The notes: a model not told the origin generated them from the letters alone. Shown: positions 1-6,804, counted from the stretch's first letter. The stretch is 8,847 nucleotides of DNA from an uncultured Oscillospiraceae bacterium (GCA_934668295.1 CAKUND010000081.1:1-8847), one strand, 5' to 3'. Made by a program: numbers and translations.

Positions 1-540
1 TCGTCGGCGCTCATCCGCATGTACCTGAACGGCGAGTTCGGCGAAAACCCGAACGATGTCAACGCCTACGCGGCCTCTACATTCTATGCCGTCGACCGCT
101 ACGCGTCCTATCAGCGCGTGTGGAAAAACGATTATGCTTCGGGCGGCCTCATCCTGTCCGACCGCTATACGACCTCCAACGCCGTCCATCAGGGCGGCAA
201 GCTGGAGGGACAGGCGCGGGAGGAATTCTTCTCGTGGCTCTACGATCTGGAGTTCAACCGCATGGGCCTGCCGAAGCCGGATCTGGTCTTATGGCTCGAC
301 ATGCCGGTCGAGATCGCCGAGACGCTCATGCGCCGCCGCGAGAGCGACACCGGCATAAAGGCCGATATCCACGAGCGCGACGACGGGTATCTCCATAAAT
401 GCCGCGAGGTCGCGCAGCAGGCGGCGGAATATTTCGGCTGGACGCGCGTTTCCTGCGTCCGGGACGGGAAGCTCCGCTCCATCGAGGATATCCACGAGGA
501 GCTGTACGCGCGTGTGAAATCATGTCTGGAGGAAGTGTAA
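1..540 (+). CDS. tmk: Thymidylate kinase (dTMP kinase), 3' part; 5' end lies outside the window
   Basis: Phosphorylates dTMP to dTDP with ATP in the cytoplasm, an essential step to dTTP. The open frame runs from base 1 without a start, so the ATG at 19 is internal; 179 residues are visible and the N-terminal P-loop is missing because the window begins too late. What remains fits the family: a DRY motif (DRYTTSNAVHQGG, residues 54-66 of the visible part) that binds the nucleotide monophosphate, a hydrophobic strand ending in an Asp (PDLVLWLDMP, 93-102), and an Arg-rich LID-like segment (RRRESDTG, 111-118) followed by DIHERD (122-127). The sequence style resembles the clostridial branch of the family. 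It heads the visible operon: its stop is 4 bases before the next start, and the ribosome binding site of the next gene (GGAGGAAG, 528-535) lies inside its last codons. A related deoxynucleoside kinase is the only serious alternative. Confidence 0.88.
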   Translation, partial: SSALIRMYLNGEFGENPNDVNAYAASTFYAVDRYASYQRVWKNDYASGGLILSDRYTTSNAVHQGGKLEGQAREEFFSWLYDLEFNRMGLPKPDLVLWLDMPVEIAETLMRRRESDTGIKADIHERDDGYLHKCREVAQQAAEYFGWTRVSCVRDGKLRSIEDIHEELYARVKSCLEEV

Positions 541-544
541 TACC

Positions 545-1087
545 ATGGTATATATCATTTTGGGCAAGGGCTTTGAACCGATGGAAGCGGTCGCGCCGTG
601 CGATATTCTGCGGCGCGGCGGCGTGGAGGTGCGCTTTGCCGGCATCGGCGGGACGCTGATCGAGGGCGGCCACGGCATTTCGGTGCAGGCAGACTGCACC
701 GTGGAGGAAATGAAGCTGGCGGAGGCCGATATGGTCATCCTGCCGGGCGGCCTCGGCGGCGTGCAGTCGATCCTGGCAAGCGAAACGGCGATGAATTTCA
801 TCCGCCTTGCATATGAGAAAAACTGCCTGATCGCGGCTATCTGCGCCGCGCCGACGATCCTTGCAGCGCTGCATATTACTGACGGCCGCAAGGCGACCTG
901 CTATCCCGGCATGGAGGCGCAGATGGGCGCGGCGCGGATGCTTCCCTGCGGCGCAGTGCAGGACGGGAATGTGATCACCGGCCGCGCGGCCGGCTCCGCC
1001 GACGAATTCGGCCTTGCCTGCCTGCGGGCGCTCAAGGGTGAGGAGGCGGCCCGTCAGGTCGCGTCCGGCATCGTCTACCGCGCATAA
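545..1087 (+). CDS. DJ-1/PfpI (ThiJ/YajL-like) family protein
   Basis: A 180-residue single-domain protein of the DJ-1/PfpI superfamily, whose members include glyoxalase- or deglycase-like enzymes and redox-responsive chaperones; which activity applies here cannot be told from sequence. The fold markers are clear. The N-terminal strand and acidic residue read GKGFEPMEAVAP (7-18), with Glu14 aligning to the conserved Glu18 of human DJ-1. A VILPGGLGG loop (64-72) is followed by the nucleophile elbow AAICAAPTIL (97-106), with Cys100 as the predicted reactive cysteine. The glycine-rich stretch VITGRAAGSADEFG near residues 141-154 matches the usual C-terminal motif. The length is normal for the family. 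The start at 545 is supported by GGAGGAAG at 528-535, and the gene follows tmk after 4 bases, so it is translated from the same message. No signal peptide, hence cytoplasmic. Confidence 0.88.
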   Translation: MVYIILGKGFEPMEAVAPCDILRRGGVEVRFAGIGGTLIEGGHGISVQADCTVEEMKLAEADMVILPGGLGGVQSILASETAMNFIRLAYEKNCLIAAICAAPTILAALHITDGRKATCYPGMEAQMGAARMLPCGAVQDGNVITGRAAGSADEFGLACLRALKGEEAARQVASGIVYRA

Positions 1088-1098
1088 GGGAGGAACAC

Positions 1099-2595
1099 AT
1101 GGCAGAATTGACCCCGAACAAGCGCCCGGACGAACAGCCGCCGGAAAACGGCGAGCTGGAAAAAAGTCTGGAATCGCTTTCGCTCGACGAGCTGCTTGCG
1201 TCCGTCAAGGACGATCTTGCGCGCGTCGACGCAATGATGAATGACAAGGCCGAAGCCGAGCAGGCCAAAACGCAGGCCGAGGCCGAGCTGGAGCAGGAGA
1301 CGCAGCCGCAGAAGCAGCCGCCCAGCATGCCCCCGCTGTTTGAGCCGAAGATCCCGGAGGAATACGCCGATCTGACCGTCGAGCAGGAGACGCCGGAACC
1401 GGTCGAGGAGAAAAAGCGCAGCCGTCTGCCGTCCGGCATCCGGGTGCTGCTGTATGTGTGCTGCGTGCTGGCCGTCTCGGTGCTGCTTGCCGTGTTTGCA
1501 TGGCGCTGCGCCGACGATGTGCTGTCGCTGACGAAGCCGGACAGCGAAGTGACTGTCACCATTTCCGACGGCGCAACGATCTCGCAGATCGCAAAGGAGC
1601 TCAAGGACAAGGGCCTTGTGCGGTCGGAGACGCTTTTCAAGCTCTACTGCTGGGTCTCTCACGCTGAGCGCACCATCGAGCCCGGCACGTATTCCCTCAA
1701 CAGCCGTTACGACTATCACGCGCTCGTGGGCAATATGGTCGAGGCCAGCCCGGACCGCTCCGTTGTGGAGATCACCATTCCTGAGGGCTACGAGTGCGAG
1801 GATATCTTCCGTCTGCTGGAGGAAAACGGCGTCTGCTCGTATCAGGCGCTGGCAAGCGCTGCGGCAGACTATGAATTCGACTATGCGTTCCTGCAGGAGA
1901 TCCCCTACGGCAGCGAAAACCGGCTGGAGGGCTATCTGTTCCCGGACACGTACCAGTTCTATATGGGCGACGACCCGGAGAACGTCATCGACAAGTTCCT
2001 GCGCAACTTCGACAACAAATTCACCAGCGATCTCTATGACGCGCTGGACGCGCTGAACGACCGTCTGGCCCAGCGCATGCGCCAGAACGCGTTCTCCGAG
2101 ACGGAGATCGCGGACGCGCAGCTCTCGCTCTACGACCTCATCACGGTCGCATCCCTCGTGGAAAAAGAGACGGCCAGAACCTCCGAGAGCGCGACGATCG
2201 CCTCCGTCATCTATAACCGTCTGTGCAGCAAGCTCTATCCGTGCCTCGAGATCGACGCAACGATCCAGTACGCGCTGGCCGAGCGCAAGGAGATCCTGTC
2301 CAACGCGGACAAGGGCGTCATCAGCCCCTATAACACCTACACGAACGCGGGTCTGCCCGCGGGACCGATCGCGAACCCCGGCATGAATTCCATCCGCGCC
2401 GCGCTGTATCCGGCGGAGACGAATTACTATTTCTACGCGCTGGATACGACCGGTGTGCACCACTTCTCCGAGACGTACTACGAGCACCAGAACTTCCTGA
2501 ACGAGCTCGCAGGCAAGAACGAGGATGAGGAAAGGCCGAATGACGCGGAGCCGGCCGAAGACACTGCCGATACGGAGAATCAGACAGATGGATAG
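1099..2595 (+). CDS. mltG: Endolytic murein transglycosylase MltG (YceG-like)
   Basis: Membrane-anchored lytic transglycosylase that cleaves nascent peptidoglycan glycan strands and helps set their length. The 498-residue protein has a long hydrophilic N-terminal part (1-112) rich in Glu, Gln and Ala that probably forms a short coiled coil around 36-72. One membrane helix follows (about 114-135, IRVLLYVCCVLAVSVLLAVF), then a LysM-like segment (about 150-200, VTVTISDGATISQIAKELKD), and then the extracellular catalytic domain. The catalytic motif ASLVEKET is at 351-358, where Glu355 corresponds to the catalytic Glu218 of E. coli MltG; the conserved YNTYTNAGLPAGPIANPG (411-428) is present. An acidic tail closes the protein (473-498). 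It is longer than the usual 340-380 residues because of the cytoplasmic extension. The start is fixed by AGGGAGGA (1087-1094) five bases upstream. The 3' end overlaps the next gene by 8 bases, indicating coupled translation. Confidence 0.95.
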   Translation: MAELTPNKRPDEQPPENGELEKSLESLSLDELLASVKDDLARVDAMMNDKAEAEQAKTQAEAELEQETQPQKQPPSMPPLFEPKIPEEYADLTVEQETPEPVEEKKRSRLPSGIRVLLYVCCVLAVSVLLAVFAWRCADDVLSLTKPDSEVTVTISDGATISQIAKELKDKGLVRSETLFKLYCWVSHAERTIEPGTYSLNSRYDYHALVGNMVEASPDRSVVEITIPEGYECEDIFRLLEENGVCSYQALASAAADYEFDYAFLQEIPYGSENRLEGYLFPDTYQFYMGDDPENVIDKFLRNFDNKFTSDLYDALDALNDRLAQRMRQNAFSETEIADAQLSLYDLITVASLVEKETARTSESATIASVIYNRLCSKLYPCLEIDATIQYALAERKEILSNADKGVISPYNTYTNAGLPAGPIANPGMNSIRAALYPAETNYYFYALDTTGVHHFSETYYEHQNFLNELAGKNEDEERPNDAEPAEDTADTENQTDG

Positions 2596-3811
2596 ACGCA
2601 AACCGGAGCTTCTCTGCCCTGCGGGCGACATGGAAAAGCTGCGCATGGCTGTCGCCTATGGCGCGGATGCGGTCTATCTGGCCGGGACCAGCTTCGGCAT
2701 GCGCTCGTTCACGGCCAACTTTACCCCCGACGAGCTGCCGCAGGCGATCCGGCTTGCGCATGAGGCGGGCGTAAAGGTACACTGCACGGTCAATATCATG
2801 CCGCGCAATGACGAAGCCGCCGCGCTCCCGGCTTATCTCGAGCAGCTGGACGCGGCGGGCGTCGACGCGCTGATCCTTGCGGATCTCGGTGCATTCATGA
2901 TGGCCGGGAAATACGCGCCGCACTGCCAGCGCCATGTGTCGACGCAGCAGTCGGTCGCGAACTATGTCTGCGCGCAGAGCTGGTTCGATCTCGGGGCCAG
3001 CCGCGTCGTACTCGCGCGGGAGCTGAGTCTGCAGGAAATTCTCGGCATCCGCGAGCGCGTCTCGCCGGAGCTGGAGCTGGAGACGTTCTGCCATGGCGCG
3101 ATGTGCGTGTCCTATTCGGGACGCTGCCTGCTCAGCAACTATATGACCGGCCGCGATTCCAACCGCGGCCAATGTGCCCAGCCCTGCCGGTATCAGTATG
3201 CGCTGATGGAAGAAAAGCGCCCCGGCGAGTATTTCCCCGTCTTCGAGGATGAAAAGGGCACGTACATCATGAACTCCCGCGACATGTGCATGATCGACCA
3301 TCTGGACGAGCTCTGCGACGCCGGGATCGACTGCCTGAAGATCGAGGGCCGCGCCAAATCGGCCTATTACGCCGCCATCGTCACCGGCGCTTACCGCCAT
3401 GTGCTCGACGACGTGTGGGCAGGCCGTGCGCCGGATAAGATCTGGCGCGACGAAGTCGAGCATGTCTCGCACCGCCATTATTCCACCGGCTTCTACTATG
3501 GCCAGCCCGGCCAGTTCACGGAAAATTCCCGCTATCTGCGGCAGTGGCAGATCTGCGCCGTCGTCGAGAGCTGCGACGCGGAGGGAAACGCGGTCCTCAG
3601 TCTGCGCAACAAGTTTGCCGCCGGGGATACCGTCGAGGTCGTCGGCCCGGATCTGCGCCCGTTTTCGTGGCAGGTGCCGCCGATGGAGGATCTGGACGGC
3701 ATTCCGCTCTCCGAGCCCCGGACGCCCCAGATGCGCTTCCGCGCCAAGCTCCCCAAGAGGGTTCCGCCCCTCTCCTTCATCCGCCACGCCGTCGAATTAT
3801 CCGGCCGATAA
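2588..3811 (+). CDS. Peptidase U32 family protein, TrhP-type (tRNA U34 hydroxylation)
   Basis: A 407-residue member of the U32 family. Several members, once called peptidases, are now known as Fe-S proteins for hydroxylation reactions (TrhP for 5-hydroxyuridine at tRNA position 34, RlhA for 23S rRNA, UbiU/V for ubiquinone). The N-terminus KPELLCPAGDMEKLRMA (5-21) and the U32 signature (E-T-F-C-H-G-A-M-C, four residues, G-R-C-L-L-S, residues 166-183) match exactly. Cys168, Cys173, Cys180, Cys196 and Cys200 are candidates for a 4Fe-4S cluster. Placement beside mltG recalls the Bacillus yrrL...yrrN/yrrO (trhP1/trhP2) locus, which favours a TrhP role; the exact substrate is inference. An in-frame ATG at 2525 lies inside mltG; I chose 2588 because the protein then begins as the family does and GGAG (2574-2577) is 10 bases upstream. 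The gene overlaps the mltG stop by 8 bases. Confidence 0.9.
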   Translation: MDRRKPELLCPAGDMEKLRMAVAYGADAVYLAGTSFGMRSFTANFTPDELPQAIRLAHEAGVKVHCTVNIMPRNDEAAALPAYLEQLDAAGVDALILADLGAFMMAGKYAPHCQRHVSTQQSVANYVCAQSWFDLGASRVVLARELSLQEILGIRERVSPELELETFCHGAMCVSYSGRCLLSNYMTGRDSNRGQCAQPCRYQYALMEEKRPGEYFPVFEDEKGTYIMNSRDMCMIDHLDELCDAGIDCLKIEGRAKSAYYAAIVTGAYRHVLDDVWAGRAPDKIWRDEVEHVSHRHYSTGFYYGQPGQFTENSRYLRQWQICAVVESCDAEGNAVLSLRNKFAAGDTVEVVGPDLRPFSWQVPPMEDLDGIPLSEPRTPQMRFRAKLPKRVPPLSFIRHAVELSGR

Positions 3812-3819
3812 GCAAAGCA

Positions 3820-3849
3820 AAAGGCGCTCCGCTCCTGCAGAGCGCCTTT
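3820..3849 (+). terminator. Hairpin terminator after the tmk-mltG-U32 operon
   Basis: A perfect 10-bp stem: AAAGGCGCTC (3820-3829) pairs with GAGCGCCTTT (3840-3849) around a 10-base loop, starting 8 bases after the U32 gene stop. The following tract (CGTCTGCTTCTGTTT) is pyrimidine-rich but not a clean U-run, so termination may be partial and some reading into the next gene is possible. Confidence 0.7.
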
Positions 3850-3856
3850 CGTCTGC

Positions 3857-3881
3857 TTCTGTTTCCCAAGGGGAAACAGAA
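3857..3881. repeat. Perfect inverted repeat upstream of the secreted-protein gene
   Basis: TTCTGTTTCCC (3857-3867) and GGGAAACAGAA (3871-3881) form a perfect 11-bp stem with a 3-base loop (AAG). It follows the operon terminator by 7 bases and ends 12 bases before the ribosome binding site of the gene starting at 3906. No U-tract follows on the + strand, so it is not a standard terminator. It could stabilise the 5' end of a message, form a composite terminator with the preceding hairpin, or act as an operator. Confidence 0.55.
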
Positions 3882-3905
3882 AACGCATTGATCGGAGGAA
3901 GGAAC

Positions 3906-5654
3906 ATGAAAAAGAGAGCCTTCGCATGGATCTTGCTGCTGATGCTGCTTGTGACGCTGCTGCCGGCAGCAGTGTCGGCGGCAGACGCAGACAGCGAGAG
4001 CACCGAAGCGGAACCGCTCCCGACCGCGCGCTATTACTACTGGAATGAGAAGAAGACGGCTGAATATAACAGGCTGTCCAGCGCGGAACCGGATAATTCC
4101 TTGCAGGCAGACAGCGTTCAGCGGGTCGTGTTCTTCTACGGAGACGAAATGATCCCGAGAAGCGCGCTCGTCACCACCGGCAAGATCGACATCGCTGCGG
4201 CAGAAGACGAGCAGATCCCGAAAGCCTATCAGGGCTACGTCTGTGAGCTCCGGCTCGGCAGCTTTGAAGCCGGGAAGATCATGTACGTCAACACGGATAC
4301 CCATAGGACGATCGCGGAGCTGTCCGTGACCGGCATGCTCCCGACCATTGGCCTGTTTCAGACGGCGGAGCATTCGCAGAACAGCTATATCTGGGATGGA
4401 ACCGATGTAAAAACGCTTCCGGATACGGTCTATCTGCTGGGAGATGAGCAGACGACCATCACCGACGTATCCGTCGAGAGGGGCGGGGAGCTGGTCACAG
4501 CCAAAGCGCCGCAGGAGGGCAAAACGGCATGGAAGCTCCATCTGAACAAGGGCGTCAGCGACTCCAGCTGGGTGAATCTGCACATGACATATGAAGATCA
4601 GCAAAGCAGCGGAACCAGACGTGATTTTAGGCTCAGCTTCAATTGGACGGATACCACCCCGCACCTGTATCTGCGTGATTTTGACGGAAACGCGTGGACA
4701 ATGGATACGCTGCATTACGGCGAGACCATCCGCACGAACATCTGCTTCGGCTCGGGCGACATGACCGACCCGGTGCTGACGGCCTCGGAGCTTACAAGCG
4801 AAAAGGGGAGCATCGTCCTGGAGCAGCAGGAGACCCGCATCGCCGTCTATGCGGAATACAAGGACGGCGTTACCGAGGACGCGATCGTCTACAACGCGCC
4901 GGACGGCAAGACCTACCGGATGCCCTTCCGGCTGGCGCTCCCAGAACTCGGCATTTATCGCGACACCAGCTGGTCTGCATCGGCTCTGGTGGGCGCCCAA
5001 CAGCAGACCTTCGATCAGGGCACGAAGCCGGAGCTGTATCTGCACTGGACGTGCAATGCCGACGAGATCAAAAGCATCTCCGTCTCCGGCAGTGAAACGA
5101 GCGAACGCGCCGAGGCCCCGACGTGGCTGTATGACTGCGTGAAGGACGTGTCCTTCCGGCTGACCGGCATCGCCAACATGCTTGCGGACGGCAGCTCCGT
5201 CGTGCCGGGGGAGGGTGAAGCAAACGTCACGCTGGTACAGCAGACGAATCTGACGCTCCGCGGCAGGAGCATCCCGCGCGTCCGTCTCCACGCGGACGCG
5301 GGAAAATTCTTCTGCGCGCGGCTGGAGCTGACATTCACGCTGGATCTGACCGAATTTGATCTGGGGACGCAGAGCTATACCGTCGGCAATGGTGCGCTCT
5401 ATGTTTGCAGCGGCGAAGCGCATTTTGCGGTCGACGAACGTATGACCGCGGCCAAACTCAACGAGGTGCTCTCCACGGCGGATAAGCTGCTCGCGTTCCT
5501 GCGGAAGGCCGACCCGAAAGCGTATCGGGCCTATCGTCTTTCTACTGCAAATTCCTTCACCGGGGATTACAGCATCATTCTGGATCTGCCCGCTGTCGAA
5601 TACGACAAGCCCATCGTCCTCGCCGCCGATCGCGCTGTACGCGGCGGAATATGA
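3906..5654 (+). CDS. Secreted protein of unknown function, probably frameshifted near its 3' end
   Basis: I do not recognise a named domain. The in-frame product is 582 residues. It has a clear Sec signal peptide (MKKRAFAWILLLMLLVTLLP..., with a likely signal peptidase I cut after AVSA at residue 25) and no lipobox cysteine. The mature part looks beta-rich, with alternating hydrophobic strands and few long helices except about 473-495 (LNEVLSTADKLLAFLRKADP). No sortase motif or membrane anchor is seen, so it is secreted or loosely surface-bound. The ribosome binding site GGAGG (3894-3898) is 7 bases before the ATG; an open frame extends upstream to 3399 but only through the U32 gene. The frame ends in ...KPIVLAADRAVRGGI, while the +1 frame from about 5626 continues as IALYAAEYDAGGRLLAVQ..., typical coding sequence to 5814. 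Dropping one G near 5628 would give an intact protein of 635 residues. Confidence 0.82.
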   Translation: MKKRAFAWILLLMLLVTLLPAAVSAADADSESTEAEPLPTARYYYWNEKKTAEYNRLSSAEPDNSLQADSVQRVVFFYGDEMIPRSALVTTGKIDIAAAEDEQIPKAYQGYVCELRLGSFEAGKIMYVNTDTHRTIAELSVTGMLPTIGLFQTAEHSQNSYIWDGTDVKTLPDTVYLLGDEQTTITDVSVERGGELVTAKAPQEGKTAWKLHLNKGVSDSSWVNLHMTYEDQQSSGTRRDFRLSFNWTDTTPHLYLRDFDGNAWTMDTLHYGETIRTNICFGSGDMTDPVLTASELTSEKGSIVLEQQETRIAVYAEYKDGVTEDAIVYNAPDGKTYRMPFRLALPELGIYRDTSWSASALVGAQQQTFDQGTKPELYLHWTCNADEIKSISVSGSETSERAEAPTWLYDCVKDVSFRLTGIANMLADGSSVVPGEGEANVTLVQQTNLTLRGRSIPRVRLHADAGKFFCARLELTFTLDLTEFDLGTQSYTVGNGALYVCSGEAHFAVDERMTAAKLNEVLSTADKLLAFLRKADPKAYRAYRLSTANSFTGDYSIILDLPAVEYDKPIVLAADRAVRGGI

Positions 5655-5814
5655 CGCAGGCGGCAGACTGCTCGCCGTGCAGAGCAAGCCGGTCGAGTCC
5701 GGGGAATCCGGCGATGCCTTTAAGCTGCAAAGCACCGGCACGAAGGTCGTGAAATGCTTCCTGCTCAGCACCAAAACCTACGCGCCTCTGACAGAGCCGT
5801 TCTCCATCCGGTGA
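5626..5814 (+). pseudogene. Out-of-frame C-terminal continuation of the secreted-protein gene
   Basis: This +1 frame segment has no start codon or ribosome binding site of its own and encodes about 60 residues: IALYAAEYDAGGRLLAV, then a hydrophilic stretch, then KVVKCFLLSTKTYAPLTEPF and a TGA at 5812-5814. Two beta-strand-like segments flank a Gly-rich turn, as in the small C-terminal beta modules I recall from secreted proteins of gut Clostridia (recollection, not a search). It ends 8 bases before the terminator hairpin, where a true gene end is expected, whereas the in-frame stop at 5654 leaves an odd 168-base gap. I read it as the original 3' end of the upstream gene, disconnected by a single-base insertion around 5622-5628 or by a sequence error. 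Confidence 0.7.
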
Positions 5815-5822
5815 CCCGACAT

Positions 5823-5856
5823 AAAAGCCCGGCGGACTCCCATCCGCCGGGCTTTT
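5823..5856. terminator. Bidirectional intrinsic terminator between convergent genes
   Basis: AAAAGCCCGGCGGA (5823-5836) and TCCGCCGGGCTTTT (5843-5856) make a perfect 14-bp stem with a 6-base loop. The stem ends in T-runs on both strands, so it should terminate transcription from the secreted-protein gene (+) and from ribU (-). It lies in the 49 bases between their stop codons. Confidence 0.9.
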
Positions 5857-5863
5857 CATATGC

Positions 5864-6589
5864 TTAGTTCTGTTTTGCGTGCCGGAAAAACAGCCGCTCC
5901 ACGCGCTTATACAGGAAGAACGTCAGAACCGACACGAGCACGCCCTTGAGCAGATTGAACGGCACAACGGCCAGCAGCACGAGCGTGGACAGATCGGTGA
6001 TCGCGCCGTTGACCTGCGTGCCCATGGCGATGATCGCCTCCAGCGGCAGACCGTACATCACAGCAAAGCGCGGAATGAGGAACCACGCGTTAAAAAAGCT
6101 TCCGAACACCGTCATAACGCCCGTCCCGAGCGCCAGAGAGGCGATGGCTCCCTTCTTGCTCAGCAGCTTCTGATACAAGATCGCCGCAGGCAGCACGAAC
6201 GAGCTGCCGACAAGAAAGTTTGCCAGATCTCCCACAAACGCCGTCGACGTGCCCTTGAGCAGCAGATGGATGAGCACCTTCAGAAATTCGCACACCACGC
6301 CCGCGACCGGCCCCAGCGAAAACGCGCAGATCAGAACCGGAAGCTCGCTGAAATCGAGCTTGTAAAACGGCGGCGCGAAAAACAGCGGCAGCTCGATGAC
6401 CATCAGCACGCCCGAGATCGCCGCCAGCATGCCGACCGTCGTGATCGTGTGCGCGGCATTCAGCCGGTGCCGCTTTTTCATCACCAGCCTCTCTCCGCCC
6501 CACGCCAGCAGCACGACCGCCGCCGTCACCGCCAGGCACAGCAGCACGAATTGCACATTTTCCGAGACCGAGGCAAACAGCGTTTTCAT
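5864..6589 (-). CDS. ribU: Riboflavin ECF transporter, substrate-binding S component RibU
   Basis: Integral membrane S component that binds riboflavin (or FMN) and works with the shared energising module (EcfT and two ATPases, not in this window). The 241-residue protein has a basic linker (MKKRHRLN, 37-44) and then the usual RibU core from about 47. The RibU-like stretch YKLDFSELPVLICAFSLGP (76-94) is followed by EFLKVLIHLLLKGTSTAFVG (101-120) and DLANFLVGSSFVLPA (121-135), and further helices follow near 150-172, 197-225. It carries one additional N-terminal membrane helix (about 12-30) beyond the six of the core. An in-frame ATG at 6694 falls inside the riboswitch, and translation from there would give a soluble, RNA-structure-derived peptide, so I chose the ATG at 6587-6589. 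AAAGGAT (6598-6604) lies 8 bases upstream of it. The FMN riboswitch leader strongly supports riboflavin as substrate. Confidence 0.93.
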   Translation of the reverse strand: MKTLFASVSENVQFVLLCLAVTAAVVLLAWGGERLVMKKRHRLNAAHTITTVGMLAAISGVLMVIELPLFFAPPFYKLDFSELPVLICAFSLGPVAGVVCEFLKVLIHLLLKGTSTAFVGDLANFLVGSSFVLPAAILYQKLLSKKGAIASLALGTGVMTVFGSFFNAWFLIPRFAVMYGLPLEAIIAMGTQVNGAITDLSTLVLLAVVPFNLLKGVLVSVLTFFLYKRVERLFFRHAKQN

Positions 6590-6616
6590 GGAGACCCATC
6601 CTTTGCAGACAAAATA

Positions 6617-6642
6617 AGCACCTGAAACGAGCTTCAGGTGCT
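6617..6642 (-). terminator. Intrinsic terminator in the ribU leader (riboswitch expression platform)
   Basis: Read on the - strand, AGCACCTGAA (6642-6633) pairs with TTCAGGTGCT (6626-6617) around the loop GCTCGT, and TATTTTGT follows immediately. It lies between the FMN aptamer and the ribU start, so it should stop transcription before ribU when FMN is bound. A smaller hairpin (CCGGA/TCCGG, 6656-6670) lies between it and the aptamer. Confidence 0.85.
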
Positions 6643-6682
6643 GCAAACGGACGGCCCGGATCTTTTCCGGCTGCCGCGCAAA

Positions 6683-6786
6683 ATCTTCTTCCATCCAGAC
6701 TGTACTGTCGGTACCGGAATCACACCGGTTCAGCTTGCGCTCGCGGACTTTACCGCCGGTCGGGAATCACACCCTGCCCTGAAGAT
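6683..6786 (-). ncRNA. FMN riboswitch (RFN element) controlling ribU
   Basis: On the - strand the leader carries the conserved blocks of the RFN aptamer in order. P1 5' strand ATCTTC (6786-6781) leads into AGGGCAGGGTG, then ATTCCCGACCGGCGGTA, AGTCCGCGAGC, the ACCGGTGTGATTCCGGT hairpin, CCGACAGT, and ACAGTCTGGATGGAAGAAGAT, whose GAAGAT (6688-6683) closes P1. This is a six-stem FMN aptamer of normal size. FMN binding normally switches riboflavin synthesis or uptake genes off; here a terminator lies downstream, pointing to transcriptional attenuation of ribU. Confidence 0.97.
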
Positions 6787-6804
6787 CGATTCAATTGTAC
6801 CGCC

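Noticed and set aside
1075..2646. A 523-codon open frame on the - strand opposite mltG
   Set aside because: MltG is certain by its catalytic motifs; the antisense frame is Arg/Leu/Val-rich low-information sequence typical of GC-rich shadows. The same applies to the - strand frame at 2321-3787 opposite the U32 gene.
5620..5654. Programmed ribosomal frameshifting in the secreted-protein gene
   Set aside because: No slippery run, in-frame stop at the shift point, internal Shine-Dalgarno at the right distance or clear downstream pseudoknot was found; an indel or sequence error explains it more simply.
3777..5774. A 665-codon open frame on the - strand opposite the secreted-protein gene
   Set aside because: It lacks a signal, domain or ribosome binding site and spans the terminator between genes. 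The + strand frame has a signal peptide and a proper ribosome binding site, so this is a GC-codon shadow.
6590..6694. N-terminal extension of RibU from the ATG at 6694
   Set aside because: That ATG is part of the conserved GGATGGAAGAAGAT end of the FMN riboswitch, and the extension would be encoded by riboswitch and terminator RNA. The start at 6589 has its own ribosome binding site.
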